Shown: positions 25,014 to 38,011 of the stretch, piece after piece
Numbering within the stretch: the first letter of the stretch is position 1
Layout of the letters: each line of letters begins with the position of its first letter
Source: Cucumis sativus
Lineage: Eukaryota > Streptophyta > Magnoliopsida > Cucurbitales > Cucurbitaceae
Direction of reading: 5' to 3'
Assembly: GCF_000004075.3 (NCBI RefSeq)
Contig: NC_026656.2
Coordinates: 20,470,607 to 20,534,606 of the forward strand
DNA length: 64,000 bases
Program-made: the position numbers and the translations under genes
The notes under the pieces: model-generated
What the model was told of the DNA's origin: nothing
Seen by the model: only the letters and a program-made list of their open reading frames with translations
The model's database searches: none

Positions 25014-25030
25014 CACGTGTGAATCACGTG
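25014..25030. promoter_or_regulatory. Twin G-boxes upstream of GET2
   Basis: Two perfect CACGTG palindromes at 25014-25019 and 25025-25030 are spaced 11 bp start to start, about one DNA helical turn, and lie about 150-165 bp upstream of the GET2 ATG. This is the expected distance for a functional bZIP/bHLH-bound promoter element. The role is inferred. Confidence 0.55.
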
Positions 25031-25045
25031 ATTATTAAAGGTCAA

Positions 25046-25080
25046 AAAGAAAAGAAAAGAAAAGAAAAGAAAAGAAAGAA
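25046..25080. repeat. (AAAAG)n microsatellite
   Basis: About six AAAAG units in a row on the plus strand, directly beyond the GET2 G-boxes. Confidence 0.9.
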
Positions 25081-25740
25081 AAACTAAAAAGGTTAAAATT
25101 TAAAGAGAAAGTTACCATCTCAGTAGTCAGTCAGAATATAATATATGCTCTGTATTTTTTAAAATAAATTTAAAGATATGGTGATATTTATAAACATGAA
25201 CAAAAATATATAAATCTGAAATTTTATCATTGACAATGATTTTTTTAAATTTTTTTAAAAATAATTATATAATAATAAGAAAATTGTAAAAAATGTCATA
25301 ACTATTTTTGTATTAAAAAGTAATTTTGAGGAAACTTTTAAATGTGTTTTAAGACTTAGGAGACAATTTTTTTAACAAAATTTAGAGACGAAATGCATCT
25401 ATTTATGGGATGAAAGTTTAAACTAAAAAATCTGCGAATATCAAATATATTTATTTTTCAAAACTTAGAGAAGTAAAAAAGGCAAATTTTCAAATTTATG
25501 AAACCATCTTTTCATTATAAACTTTCATGGAACAAATTTTGAATCAATTTAGTATTTTCAACTTAGTATGTAACAATTTAATTGCTATATTTTAAAATTC
25601 AAGATCAACAAACTAATTAGGGATCCAAGGCACAAAATCATTAAATAAAAAAAGCCAACATTTAATTTTGAATTATTTTTAAAGCAATGGTTAAATTGTA
25701 GAAATTGAGAAGTGCAACGTTTAAACTTTTTTAATTAAAG

Positions 25741-25893
25741 TACACTTATTAAATATACAATTGAAAATACAAAATTTGAAAGTTTGAATAGACTACGTTA
25801 CTATTTCTATATAAAAGTACACTTATTAAATGTTAAACAATTGAAAATACAAAATTTGAAAGTTTATAGACTGCATTACTATCTCTATAAAAG
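25741..25893. repeat. Imperfect tandem duplication of about 77 bp
   Basis: Copy one at 25741-25817 and copy two at 25818-25893 both begin TACACTTATTAAAT and end CTATAAAAG-like. The shared middle block (CAATTGAAAATACAAAATTT plus GAAAGTTT) is identical. Differences are a few substitutions and short indels. Non-coding. Confidence 0.85.
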
Positions 25894-26371
25894 TTCGAAC
25901 ACAATGACTTTTAACCAAAGAAGAATCATCTCAGGTGGATTGTTTGAGAAGATTGCTGGTTAAGTTAAACATTTGAAATAGGTCAATGAGAGCCGATGGA
26001 TGAAAAAGGTTTAGAATTTTTGCATACGTGTTCGATTATTTGATTAATGGGCTTGTTGCAGCACGAACGTAAATCAACTTATATAAAGTTTCTACCATCT
26101 ATTTCATGGTTAGAAGTTTGATTCCACCACCTATAAATTGTAAAAAAAAGGAGAAAACAGAAACTGTATCAAACTGATTTGAAATGACAGATTAGGTAAA
26201 AAATTCTCAGCTTAGCTCACACTTGAAGTAAATTAGATAAAATTTCTAAGATGCATCTCTTACAAGAGCAGAAAATAGAATACAAAGTAAAGACTTGGGA
26301 TGTATGCATAAGCTCAAGTAAAACAATTCATTGCCTCAATCAAATGAACCAAGAAAACTCACTCCTTCCAA

Positions 26372-27130
26372 TCATGGTGCTGCACTGATGCGTCTAAAAA
26401 CAGCCTGAAAGGTCTGTCCCTCATTCCTTGCAACCTTTTGTCCTTCTTCAGTTGCAGAACTTAAAAGCTTCACGGCTGGATCGGCCTCAAGCTCTTCCGA
26501 TGTTAGAGCTTCGAACAAAGGGTGATTCTCTAGACAAGTTTTCATCCACTCTCCAAGCTCTTCCACATCTGTGATTGTGTATATAATCCCACCAACTCTC
26601 AGAGCATATGCGTACTCATCAAGCAAGTATGGACTGATTACGCGTCGGCGATGATTCTTCTCCTTGAAATGAGGGTCTGGAAACAAGAAAAACATTTTCG
26701 AAAGTTGTGCTTTTTCGAAGTAGTTTGGAATGTACTTCATGGAATTCGTTCGATCTACTGAAATGTTTTGGTACTGGCCAGGATTTGCTACTCTCAAAGC
26801 TAAGATCCGTTCCTTAACATACTCTGTTACTTTATCCCGAAGTTCCATTCCAATCATCAGGGTTTCCGGGAAAAGGGTCGAAAGACTAATCAAAAGGCCT
26901 CCAAAACCACAGCCAATATCAGCAAATTCAATCTTTTTGTTTTTATCTCGCTGATCATTTGAAGGGAATAATTGAGGGTAATGAAGGGAATAATCAACTT
27001 CACTGGGGGAGATTGGTATCGGGAAGTGAGAGTCACTTAGAGGGTTGCTGTGTGCTCTAGCACGGTAGAACCGCTTCCGAGGCAGGCCAGTTGACTTGCT
27101 GATAGTTGGATTAGCTTCATTTTCCAACAT
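26372..27130 (-). CDS. TRM8: tRNA (guanine-N7)-methyltransferase catalytic subunit (TRM8/METTL1/TrmB family)
   Basis: Uninterrupted coding sequence of 252 residues, near the 251 I recall for Arabidopsis At5g24840. It would transfer a methyl group from S-adenosylmethionine to G46 in the variable loop of tRNAs, with a TRM82/WDR4-type partner in the eukaryotic complex. Visible: N-terminal TGLPRKRFYRARAHSNPLSD (typical of the eukaryotic family), SAM-binding motif ADIGCGFGG (about 70-78), the acidic GMELRDKV strand end, the signature FFLFPDPHFKEKNHRRR (about 147-163), and C-terminal EGQKVARN. The start at 27130 follows a 5'-UTR acceptor (CTTGCAG at 27145-27139) by 8 nt, so the first in-frame ATG of the spliced message is MLENEANP. 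An in-frame upstream extension would read through intron sequence and is not supported. Confidence 0.94.
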   Translation of the reverse strand: MLENEANPTISKSTGLPRKRFYRARAHSNPLSDSHFPIPISPSEVDYSLHYPQLFPSNDQRDKNKKIEFADIGCGFGGLLISLSTLFPETLMIGMELRDKVTEYVKERILALRVANPGQYQNISVDRTNSMKYIPNYFEKAQLSKMFFLFPDPHFKEKNHRRRVISPYLLDEYAYALRVGGIIYTITDVEELGEWMKTCLENHPLFEALTSEELEADPAVKLLSSATEEGQKVARNEGQTFQAVFRRISAAP

Positions 27131-28560
27131 GGTTAATGCTGCAAGGCCACAGGAAAGAGTGTTAATAGGGAAACCCAACCTACTAAGGACTTATAATGGG
27201 ATTTTTTTTATTGATTATCTCATCAAGCGCAGTCATACAAAGAACCCTAGAGAATGCAGAAATAAAAAATATGATCGCATGGGTAATATTTTGGCCCTTC
27301 AGTTACGGAGAGTATGCATTCGAGAAAGATTTAAGCTCCACAAGCATTTTTGAGTTCAAGATACAGATATCCCAATTCTTATTGATAATGAAATAAAAAA
27401 AGAAAACGTTTCAATCTAACAAAGGAAAATGCAACCTCCATTGTATAAATATAACGATTCAATGGAATTAACCAAAAAAACTTGAGTGAGACCAAATCAA
27501 AGGTATGAATGAAATCAGGCAGATAATGGAAACATCATAACTAGAATATTGATCAAAGTACTTCATTAGAAAGTGGCTCACTCCAACATTAGGCGTACAA
27601 TCTTAACTCTTTCTGTTGAGATCCGGGTCTCTGACAATATGCAAGGAAATTATTTATCAAATCATATAAGAATAGCCTCTATTTCGTAAGCCTTTTCGGG
27701 TTGAGATGCAATAAGGCCTAACAATAAACTACTGAAAATTAATTTAATACAACGATGGTTAAAAAAAGTAAGTTCGTTAGAATGCAAATAAGAACATAAG
27801 AAAGCTCTCGACAGCTTTAAGTTCCTAGTTTCTAGTATTTAGGCACTTTGCAAAAGAGAACCATCTAGTCTCTCATAAGGCAGGGCATTTGCAATGCAAC
27901 TAATTCCAAACATTAATTTCCCCATAAAATAACTAAAAACAGGAGAAGATTATCCAATTTCAAGACTCTAGCATCTTGTAGTGCAACGAAGATCGATGGG
28001 CAAGGATTTGGAAAAGCCCACAAGAAAATCAAACACCTAAACTCATCTCAACTCTCAAAAGTTATGATAGAACGTATGCTAAGAGTTTGAACTTGAAAAG
28101 AAAGCCAAAGACAAACTATTATAAGGAACAGAAAGCAAAACAATTCAAAGCGGCATTATATCAAACACCTACTCTGCATATCAATAAGCAAAGAATTTAT
28201 CAAACAAGACAACGTCAAGAGAATTGAAAACAATAATACTCGAATCCGTAAACATTAAAAGCATCCCCAATAGATAAAGAAGGAACAAACATAAAGAAAT
28301 TAAAGAGCATAGCCCAAGAGTAATGATCCTCTATTCTCTAGTAGCTACCATTAATGGCAATAGGACAAAATTCCAAAGGCGGGAAAAAAAAAAAAACTTG
28401 AAATGAAAAATCAACCCAGAATACAAGAAGATTTTACCCAACAGACACTGCTAAACGCTAAAGCCTGCAGGAGTAGAGGGCAATCGCCGGCACAAAAAGT
28501 TGCGCTTTCTAGCGAAATCTGTAGTCGTTGTTCTTGAACGGAGCCTGGGGGCTACGAGAA
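27131..28560 (-). other. TRM8 5' leader with a probable intron
   Basis: The coding exon is preceded by a good acceptor (intron would end at 27139). About 1.3 kb upstream, relatively GC-rich sequence (28445-28560, containing GCCGGCGATTGCCC on the minus strand) ends with a possible donor GG|GTAAAATC at 28439/28438. I infer one 5'-UTR intron of about 1.3 kb (28438-27139). The interior is AT-rich with no ORF of note. Confidence 0.5.
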
Positions 28561-28578
28561 CGACCAAAGACGAGTCGA

Positions 28579-28653
28579 GGCCCAATTAAGAATAAAGAAA
28601 AGCTTCTTACTAGGCCGTGGACTAGGCCTTTTGGGCTCAACTATCAGAGCCCA
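28579..28653. promoter_or_regulatory. Site II (GGCCCA/TGGGCT-type) elements upstream of TRM8
   Basis: GGCCCA at 28579-28584, TGGGCT at 28632-28637 and AGCCCA at 28648-28653. These TCP-bound elements are typical of plant promoters for translation and ribosome-related genes, which fits a tRNA-modification gene whose leader begins just downstream on the minus strand. Confidence 0.55.
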
Positions 28654-28659
28654 CATCCA

Positions 28660-31600
28660 CTCCCATCTAAATTTAAAGTCATGTTCTAAACAAAATATAT
28701 TTTGAATCTGATTTGAGATATTTTGTTATATTTAGCTTATTTAAAATATTGTTATATACCTAATTATTTAATTATTTTGTTGTATTTGTAATTATATTTT
28801 TATATTTAGCCATGGAATGTCTTTATCCCTAAATTTAAGGATAATTTCTTTTAAGAAAAAACGTTATAACTTTAAAATAATATACATATTATACGATTGA
28901 ACTATAACCTGTGATGATCTCATGATTTTGATTTTATTGACATTTTGTTTTATTTTTAAATTCGACTATGTGTTTATTTTGATTTTGATTTCTAAATACT
29001 ATAATTGTTCATAACATTTATAAGGGAAAAAAAAGTGTTCGCAACTCTAAGCTTATAAATTGCAACCGTTTTGACTTTATACGAGTGTTACAACTTTTAG
29101 TACTAATTAACCCACCGATTTTTAATTTTTATGCATAAAATGTCGTAAGCACATTCATATCAATAAAATAATTTTTTTTCTAAAAAAGTTGGATCAATGG
29201 ACAAATTAGTCCATGAATACAATATTTTTTTTGCAAGTCGATACATTTCAACGAAAATTTTAGTCCCAAGGACATTTTTCTCTAAACAAATATGATATTT
29301 CCTTTAACAATTTTGAAATAAAAGCTTAATAAGTAGTTAAAATTGCGTTTCAAAACTTAAAATCAAGATTTAGCTAATGCAGTTTAAAATTGAGATACAT
29401 TATTTCATAAAATAGAAGTTTATACACTAAACAATTTCAGGGGTCAAATAAATTTTGATCATAATATTATTATATTCCTCTTGGAGGTAAGATTATATAG
29501 TTTTGTGCCTAATTTAATTTTCACAACAAAAATGTTAAAGAAAAAGAAATTGTATTTGAATATATATTATATAAAAATCATGACACTAAAATTACTTATC
29601 TTCATGAACAAATAGCATTGATTTTCCCGATGCCATTTTCAAGGTTTGCTTATCTACCTTTTTTTTCTTTTAACTTGTGGATAATGTTATATAGTCTTGT
29701 ATGCAAAATTTTAAAATTGATCAATTCCGAGCTCTACATTTTATCTATGAGTTTTTAGTTTAATTCTTATTTGTTATTGAAATTTCAAATTTTCAAAACG
29801 GTGAAATTTTAAATTCTTTAGATTTTATTTTAATTTATTCCTCTTGCTGATTTTTTTTAATAATAATAAAAATGAGCATTATTAATAATAAAAATGAATA
29901 AACATATCAAATTAAACTATTATATACTAAATAAAAATATGAAAAATTGTTAAAAATAGAAAATTTGAGTGAGTTTTTTTTTACGGAGTATAAATAGTTC
30001 ATTTTTTTAAATAGCATAAAAATAATTACTTTAATTTTCATAATTTATTTTCAAATGGTTGAACTAATTTTACTTTATTTTTCCCCTTTTTTCTTAAAAT
30101 TAAATTAATGAGTATATATAGCCCAACACATTAACTTATTATATGAAATTTAGTTTTTAAAAAAATTATTGTATGAGATTTGAAGTTAAATTTCTCTAAT
30201 AATATTCATTGTGGAGATAATTAATTCAAAGTAAATGTTTCTTCCATTAGAATAAAATATAAACAAAATTTATTTTACATAAGCAAACATATTTTCTTTT
30301 TTCTTAATATATATATATATATAGCGAGAGAGAGTATATTTTCCTTTATTTGATCAAAACTAATTTTCTTTTTCATCAATATATTTAAGCATGAGTGATA
30401 GATATAGCTTTGTTAATTTATATTAATTAAGCACGATGCATGTTCATTAGTTAATTTAATTTTAAGCATTCTAATCTCTACATAGTTTAATTAATTAATT
30501 AATTAAGTGAACATAAACTAAATTGCTCGTGCTTCCTTTTTAGTGACAAAATTTAGTTAATCTCAATTTTTATTTATATATATGAAAAAGAACTCAGTTA
30601 ATAGTTATCTACTTAATTAAACTTAGTTACGTTATATATCTCCTTTACAAAAAAGAAACTTAGTTATCTCAAATTATAATTCATGATCAAATATAAAATG
30701 ACTAAGGGGACGTAATTAAATAGATTGATTAGGAGATGAAGCTACTACATATCTACTTAATATTTTATTTTGAAGTATTTGACAAGAATAATGAATAAAA
30801 TCCGACCTAGTCTCTGTCTTTTTAGTGTTAGTTCTTCGTCCTTTTGATTGCTTCTAGAGAGTTGTCGTCTTTCTTGACAAATACCTTTCAACTACTTCAT
30901 CAATGAGTTGTCGATAACGTTGTCGTAAATGATGACCTAGAATATATAGAAGCAAACACGTATCTTTACGACGTGTTCATGAAGCTATTGAATTGGTAGA
31001 AATTCTTGTAGCTGGTGTTTATACAACAACACAAGTAAAGCTTAGTTTATTGTTTTAGTTGCATAACAACATAGACTTGGTTGTTAAAAACATTGTATTT
31101 ATAACTTATGAGGTTAATTAATTGTGTGACTTGTAATAAATGAATAACCTATATATATACTATAAACAACTTAATTAATTATATATAACTTTAATTGTGT
31201 TATTTGAAGACAAATGATGACTTAATAGAGTATATATATATATATATTTCAAGCTTTGAAAAATTGAGCAGATCATAGTTGTACTTTTTATGTGAACATT
31301 ATCTTGAACAAAATAGTCTTGAAGTGTAGAACAAGTAGGGGATAGGAAATCTTCTCAGCTACAGAAATCTGTCTTTGCACTGTCAAACAAAACATATAAT
31401 TATAATATATATATACACTACAATTGTTCATGATGAACTTTTTCACACAAAGTCATATGTATTATTATTTGATCATATACACAAGAAGTTAATCAACACA
31501 AGTTATTGTTAACGAGCTTTGATTTTTCGTCGAAGGTGTGGACTCGAATCAGTTTAATAAATTTAAACTTTTAGTCCTAAAAAATGAAGTTATAATGTTT

Positions 31601-34600
31601 GGTAAATAAATAATAAATTTTTATAACCTTGAATTGAATTTTTGTATGCTTTAGATTACTCATTAGAAGAAGTTTTTAAGTTTAATTCATTACATCATGA
31701 GAAGATCTCATACTAAGCTTGTATTGAGAACTTAAGTATATATTGTATTGAGGAAATTTGATTATACAAATGCTTCAGAGAAGTTTTTTTTTTTTTTTTT
31801 TTTTTATTGTGGGAGTGAGATGAGTTTAAACTCGATCAAGAGAGTCCAAGTTGAATATATGAGGAGTAAAGTTGTGTATGTATTAGTCAATCAAGAATTT
31901 TTTTATTAAATAAGTATTTTATTACACAATTGCTAATTTCTTTATATAATGAAAGTTTTCTTTCATCCAAGCACAAAATTCCTCCTAAAATAAAGCGTGT
32001 GCGTGCACTTTTATTCTATTTCTCGATTATCGTTGTTATAACATATTATCATCATGTTTATTGTGTTATATAATCCACTTTCATTTTCAATTTTAACAAA
32101 TTTGTTTGCAATGAATTTGAGTGTGAGAAATGATTTTTAGAAGTGTAATATTCAAAATCAAATATAGACCAACTTGAATTTAGATAAAATGAAAAGAGCC
32201 ATACCAATACTTAAACATCATATAATATATTTTCTTGTTCTTCATAATTCTTTTATATAATTATGTTGAAGATATAATATGTAGTTATAGTGAATTTGAT
32301 CAAAATCTTCAATTAATCAAAACCCTTTTGAAGGTATTAGAAAAACATATCCCAAACACATTATTATAAGCTTTTAACGGTAATTAATATAATTTGTGTT
32401 TTTGGCACACATTACATATATGAAACCCTAGCTATATATATAGTAACAAGGATGGATTTATTGGGTTGAGAAGAAAACCCTAGCTAGGTAAACCCCATTT
32501 GTTCCTTTAAATAATTTGCATATTAATTATAAAGAAAGCACATGCATGTGTGACATATGCATATACAAATTAAATGAAAGAAAATGACCCATTTTAAATT
32601 TTAAATAATAAATTATTAGGTAGGTAACTCTACCAATTTAATTTCCTTAAGAAAAGAAACAAGAACAAACTCTTGAGAGAAGATTATATAAATTAGCTTT
32701 GTAATATTAAGCTTTTAAAACAATTTTTGGGATTATATTTTTGTGTTTTAAAAGTATATTAAACTATAAATTACATTAATTTAACAAAGTATATATGAAT
32801 TCATATAGTGCTTTGAAAATCAATGATGATTAAATTAATACACAAGCATTTAAATTTTATAACTATAACTATTTGCTAGAAAGTTAAGAAAATTAATTAC
32901 CTTTAGAAAAGAAAGAAAAAAAAAAAAGCAATATCATCCACAATTTTTTTTTTTTTTTTTTTTTGAAAAACAACTAGAATATTAAAATGTAAAATCTTTA
33001 GATATAATACAAATGAATATTTTAAAAAATTTACAAAATACCCTAAAGGCCAAAACAGTTCTTAAATTCAACTTATCTTCCACATAATTGATTTTAAAAT
33101 GTTAATCATATCCTTAATTTCAAACCAAATTATTTAGTGTTCATGATTTTGAGTAATTCCAAATGGCCTTTGACTCTTTGTGAATGCAGTCTATGTTATG
33201 TTTCCATTACTTTCCTTTCTGTTGTGTGTTTTTTCTTTTCTTTTATTTACTAATTCATTTGACAGTTTCACAATCAATATATATAATACAATTATAATTA
33301 TAATTATAATGTATGAAACCCATTCGATATCACCATAATAGTTGGCAGGGTTTAATTAATAATGGTATGAAAATTTCACCTACTTCCAATTTTTATATGA
33401 ACACAGATTAATATTTGATATATTACAATATATATGTATACACACACACACACTTGGTAAAATTAATGACAAAATGGAGTTGATAGAAGATTTATCATTG
33501 GGAAGCGAAAATTAAATTCATTCTACTTATCTTAATAGATAATAAAAATACCTTTGACTAAAGTTTAAAATAATGATTTACATATTTTGCATATTAAATG
33601 ATTTTCATGAATCATAGGAAACAAACTTTCATGTACTATTTTTCTAATGAAATCATTTCTCTGTGGAAAACAAAATATTTTAAACCAACATGATTCATTT
33701 TCATTTATGGAATCATCAATTTGTTTGACAAAATTACAATGTAGTTTCAACTCCAAGTTGATGATCTATATATATTGTTTAATTTAATTATGATACCGAT
33801 ATATGTTTTTGCTGCTAAAAATGATGATCACTAATGTATTGTTTTATATATATTATACACCATGTAATTTTTTTCTTCGTAATATTCTTATTAATAATAT
33901 TCATATTGATATATACACATTAGACGTAGTTAGACCTCTTACCAAGCTTTTTTTAAAAAAGAACTTGCATTAAGCTTATAATTAAGTTGGGATAAATTAA
34001 ATTATTTCATTGCCTTCGACTCTCTCTTGATCATGTTTTTGTGAGTTTAAAAATAATATGTAGAAGGTAACTTATTTGAGTAGAAATGATCAATATTACT
34101 TGAAAGTAATGACATCAACAATTAGAAGAACCTCTAATTACTCCCTGACTTCATATGTTTGGTTAAACTAATGGGTTCATTAGAGTAAATTCTGATCAAT
34201 ACCAATGCTTTAATAATAGTCTTAACCACTAGATCTTTGCTGATCAATAATTGATAATCTGTACATATACTGCCCATATAGCTTATAAATAAATTGTGAA
34301 AAAATTCTCCTAATTATTGTATACCTCATTTGATTAAACCCTAATAATGTAAACTCTCCCAGCAGCCTTCCATACATAACCTAGCTCTTAAACTAAAAGG
34401 GTAATTTCTTCCCTTACTAAGTCGACGAAGATGACGACGACGACGACGACAAAAAAAGCGAAAAAAAGAAGAGGAAAATGTATTATAATGAAGCAAATTA
34501 TATCGAGTAAATTTGAAGGGCAATATTAGGTGAAATCTTGATGAACACACCCAATATTTTGTCTTCTTCTTACAAGGATAAATCCCCATAGATTTCTTGC

Positions 34601-34818
34601 ATTACTTACCCACCAAAAGAAAAGAAAAGAAAAAAAGACTTTTTTCTAAATCCTTTTTGCTAACCCTAAAACCAACAAAGAATCTGAAATTTCACCCTCT
34701 TCTCCATGCAAGTTAGTTCTCTCTCTTTCTATTTTAAGTTTGATTGATTTTGATGCATATGGTCGCGTTGTATTAATTTTTTTGAATTATTCTCAAGGTT
34801 TCGAGCGGAAATAATTTG
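28660..34818. other. 6 kb AT-rich gene-free region upstream of the NAC gene
   Basis: No credible coding exon on either strand. The TRM8-side edge (about 28690-28810) resembles part of a dispersed repeat also seen near 46900 (TTAAAATATTGTTATATACC-type segment). 29150-29460 looks like decayed repeat. Simple repeats: AT runs near 30307-30322 and 31230-31246, (TTAA)n near 30484-30505, a poly-T run about 31786-31805 and poly-T near 32945-32963, AATTATAATTATAATTATAA near 33290, and CACACACACA near 33440. The part next to 34818 should contain the NAC promoter and CT-rich leader (CTCTCTCTTTCTATTTTAAG near 34720). Confidence 0.65.
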
Positions 34819-35637
34819 ATGACGGAGAAGGAGGACGGGAAGATTAGGTCGGAGGTGAAGAAGAAGAATACTATGACGACAGAATCAGATCGTCATCGTC
34901 GTCATCCTCAAGATAATCAAACACAAGATCAAGAACATCAACAAGATAAAGATCAAACATTGCCTCCAGGGTTTAGGTTTCATCCTTCTGATGAAGAATT
35001 AATCACTTTTTATCTATTGAATAAGATATCAGATGCTAACTTTACAGGAAGGGCTATAACTGATGTTGATCTCAATAAGTTTGAACCTTGGGAACTACCA
35101 GGTACTTGCTAATAATTCTAATTAATTATGCTATATTTTTAATCAGGGTTTCTACTTTTTTTTTCTTCTTCTAAGATTTAAGTTTTGTTCTATTTTAGTC
35201 ATTAAAATCTTTTAACTTCAGTTATTTATATTATTTTACCATCTAATATATATCTACTTGTCTAATACTCAATCTAACCTTATGTATGACATGAAGCTTA
35301 ATTACTAACATGCATTAAACATATCTCTCCAAGCTAATTAAGATGTCATTTAAGTTTATTAAATCAAAACAATAACGGTAAGGACTAAATTTTAAAGTTT
35401 AATTATAAAAAAAACATATATTTTAAAAGATTTAAACAGCATAAAAATTATAACTCGAGTTTTAATAATTAGGGTTTGCATGGAATATTGGAAGTTGGTG
35501 TTTCAAACTATTTTATTCTTTTATTTTCAAAGAGATATCATTTCTTAATATTGATGAATGGTCGTTGATGTGTACAATATGGTTTACAAACCCTTTAGAC
35601 ACGAAGATGTATTATTTGAACTAGCCATGCAAACTAA

Positions 35638-35675
<38 letters not shown>

Positions 35676-38011
35676 CTCATCATTCATGTATTAAAGACAT
35701 ATATTAGATGATTTCAAACGAGTCTAACACACGTTTTAAAATTGCTCTCAAACATGGATGTAAAGATGTTATTAATTAAGATCGGAGTTGGTGTCGGTTT
35801 TTGAAAAACAGGGAAGGCAAAAATGGGAGAAAAAGAGTGGTATTTTTTCAGCCTAAGAGATAGAAAATACCCAACAGGAGTGAGAACAAACAGAGCAACA
35901 AACACAGGGTATTGGAAAACAACAGGGAAAGACAAAGAAATATTCAATTCCAATACTTCTGAGTTAATTGGAATGAAGAAGACATTGGTTTTCTATAAAG
36001 GCAGAGCCCCAAGAGGAGAAAAAACCAATTGGGTTATGCATGAATATCGCCTTCATTCCAAAACTGCTTTCAGAACTGCTAAGGTAATTAATATATTTTT
36101 TTTCTTTTCATTTTTTCATTTTTCGCTGTTTATTATTATTATTATTTTGTTTAAATGGTAATATAATTAACCACTTCTAAAGTAATATGGTAATTATTAT
36201 AATCAAAACTTTGCAAAAACCGCAAAATTTGTGGATGATAGTATTATATTACTGATAAACTCTTATAATCTATAAGTGATGGAATTTGCAATATAATTTA
36301 TTAAAGGTAGACTTTTATCATTGATAAACTTGGATAGATTTTGTTATATTTACAGTTGTTTGCAACTGTCTCGTTTTGTCTCGTTATAAACTTTAAAGTG
36401 TAGAATTTCCAGGAACCCAAATTTTTAAAATCAAAAGTTTGAAAATCTAAAAATCTAATTTCAACACTTCCATACTTGACGTGTTTGCTCTTTAATTTAC
36501 AATATTTCCACCTTTCATCACTTGCTTAAACAAAAAGATATCAAAGGTCATATTATACACTATAGGTTAAAAATTAAAACTATGTCGATGAATGGGAAAA
36601 TTACCTGTGTTGAAGAAAGATAATATGAGTGTCTAATAAGTTTTGGTCACTTCAATTATTAATCCAATCATGTTAGAAGTAATCTAACCAAAATTCTACT
36701 TTTAACTCTTAACTTACCATAAAAGAAACTTTTAAGAATGTTGGAGACATGAATTAGATGACGAATTATAGTAAATATTTGACCTAAGATTGTCCGAGTT
36801 AAAAGTTAATAGCAATTTCTAGACCCACAAATTTTTCTTTCATATACGTATGCTTATCATTTTGTCTAAAAGTATAATCCAAATGTGGGTAAATTTTACA
36901 AGGAAGCACAAATGCGTCGGTGACATGTCACATGTATATACTTACGGGAGTAGGCAATATCTACCACACGTATATAATAAATATGGATAAGATTAAACTA
37001 TTAGTCTCTGAATTTAATTTGCAGATTAACTTTTGAATTTATGTTGATATTAAATCTTCAAATTTTCCAATTAAGTTCGTTCGATTTTGTTTCAAAATTT
37101 AGTACAAATTTAAATTAGTTTGGAGGAACTTAGTATAACTAAAATTGACTAAAATAGAGTGATCATCATCAAAGTACAGGTATGGTATTTTAACCTAACT
37201 TTTACTATGATAGTACTTTTATGTGAATGCTAAAAATCTCTTCTTAACAAGAATGATATACAGATTGTTCTACTCATACACTTCTCATAAACAAAATTTG
37301 AATTATAGGCTGAGATTTCACTTTTATACGCAATTGCCACTTTGTTAAAATTGATTTTTGAAAGATAAAAATATGTTATTCTGTGTAATTTTAAAAAACG
37401 TTATGAAGGGTCATTTTTTTCATTGGTTTTCATATTGAACACAGGACGAATGGGTGGTTTGCCGAGTATTTCAAAAGAGTCCTGGGGCTAAAAAGTATCC
37501 TCCGAACCAATCAAGAGCAGTGAATCCTTATGTCAACCTTGAAATTCCCTCTTCTCTTCTTCCACCACCCATCATGCAGCTCGGGGACCCTTCCGCCACT
37601 CAGTACGGCTATGGAAGAAACTACATAACCAGCACAGAGCTGGCTGAGCTTAACCGAGTTTTGAGAACTGGTGGCAGTGGTGGCAGCAATGGAGGATCGA
37701 CCCAAGGTATCAATTTATCAATGCAGCCCCAGTTTAACTATCCAAATACAGGAGGTTGCTTTACAATATCTGGGTTGAACTTGAACCTTGGAGGAGGAAT
37801 ATCACAACCAGTTTTGCGACAAGTGCCGCCTCCACCAGTGGCAACAACAATGACAATTGGTCAGGATATTGCTTCATCCATGATGGCAAGTACGATCACT
37901 CCTGAGACTGCCTATGGAGCGGAGATCAACAACAATGCCAGCGGACATAGCAACAGATTTATGAACATGGATCATTGCATGGACCTAGAGAATTACTGGC
38001 CTACCTGGTAA
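34819..38011 (+). CDS. NAC-domain transcription factor (ANAC038/039/058-like)
   Basis: Three exons: 34819-35101, 35812-36083, 37445-38011, total 1122 nt, 373 residues. The NAC DNA-binding domain spans about residues 48-210 with all subdomains: [14 protein letters not shown] (A), [13 protein letters not shown] (B), [17 protein letters not shown] (C), [16 protein letters not shown] with [19 protein letters not shown] (D) and [11 protein letters not shown] (E). Exon junctions are at the usual NAC positions. The C-terminal activation region is Gly/Asn/Pro-rich and ends [10 protein letters not shown]...ENYWPTW, which I associate with the ANAC038/039/058 group; the neighbour at 39733-45193 matches the neighbour of ANAC038/039 in Arabidopsis. 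Unusual: a 47-residue charged, Gln/Asp/His-rich N-terminal extension; an alternative start at Met19 would shorten it. Introns 35102-35811 and 36084-37444 are AT-rich. Confidence 0.93.
35642..35672. repeat. (AT)n microsatellite in NAC intron 1
   Basis: About 14-15 uninterrupted AT dinucleotides in the intron between NAC exons 1 and 2. Confidence 0.95.
36225..36365. repeat. Dispersed AT-rich repeat with palindromic GATA/TATC motifs, in NAC intron 2
   Basis: The segment alternates motifs such as TGATAAACTCTTATAATCTA, AGTGATGGAATTTG, TTATCATTGATAAACTTGG and ATAGATTTTGTTATATTTAC. The same vocabulary (TTGATAGACTCTTACAG, GTGATAGATTTTACTG) recurs at about 46590-46900. I take them as two degraded members of one family. 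Confidence 0.5.

Larger units (their letters stand above)
24868..26371. other. Intergenic: GET2 promoter and TRM8 3' side
   Basis: Holds the GET2 promoter (twin G-boxes at 25014-25030), an AAAAG microsatellite (about 25046-25080), an AT-rich region without genes (25100-25740), a tandem 77-bp duplication (25741-25893) and the TRM8 3' UTR (about 26200-26371). Confidence 0.7.

Noticed and set aside
27131-27178. Upstream extension of TRM8 (MGFPINTLSCGLAALT)
   Set aside because: This sequence crosses a good intron acceptor and is intronic; the family N-terminus fits the later ATG.
30960-31040. Coding-looking stretch (RRVHEAIELVEILVAG) in the gene-free region
   Set aside because: Frames close quickly on both sides, there are no splice signals around it, and the peptide matches no family I know.
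37818-37838. Possible miR164 target site in the last NAC exon (CAAGTGCC match)
   Set aside because: Only eight bases match the known NAC target consensus; the rest disagrees, and the encoded residues (RQVPPPPV) are not the conserved target peptide.
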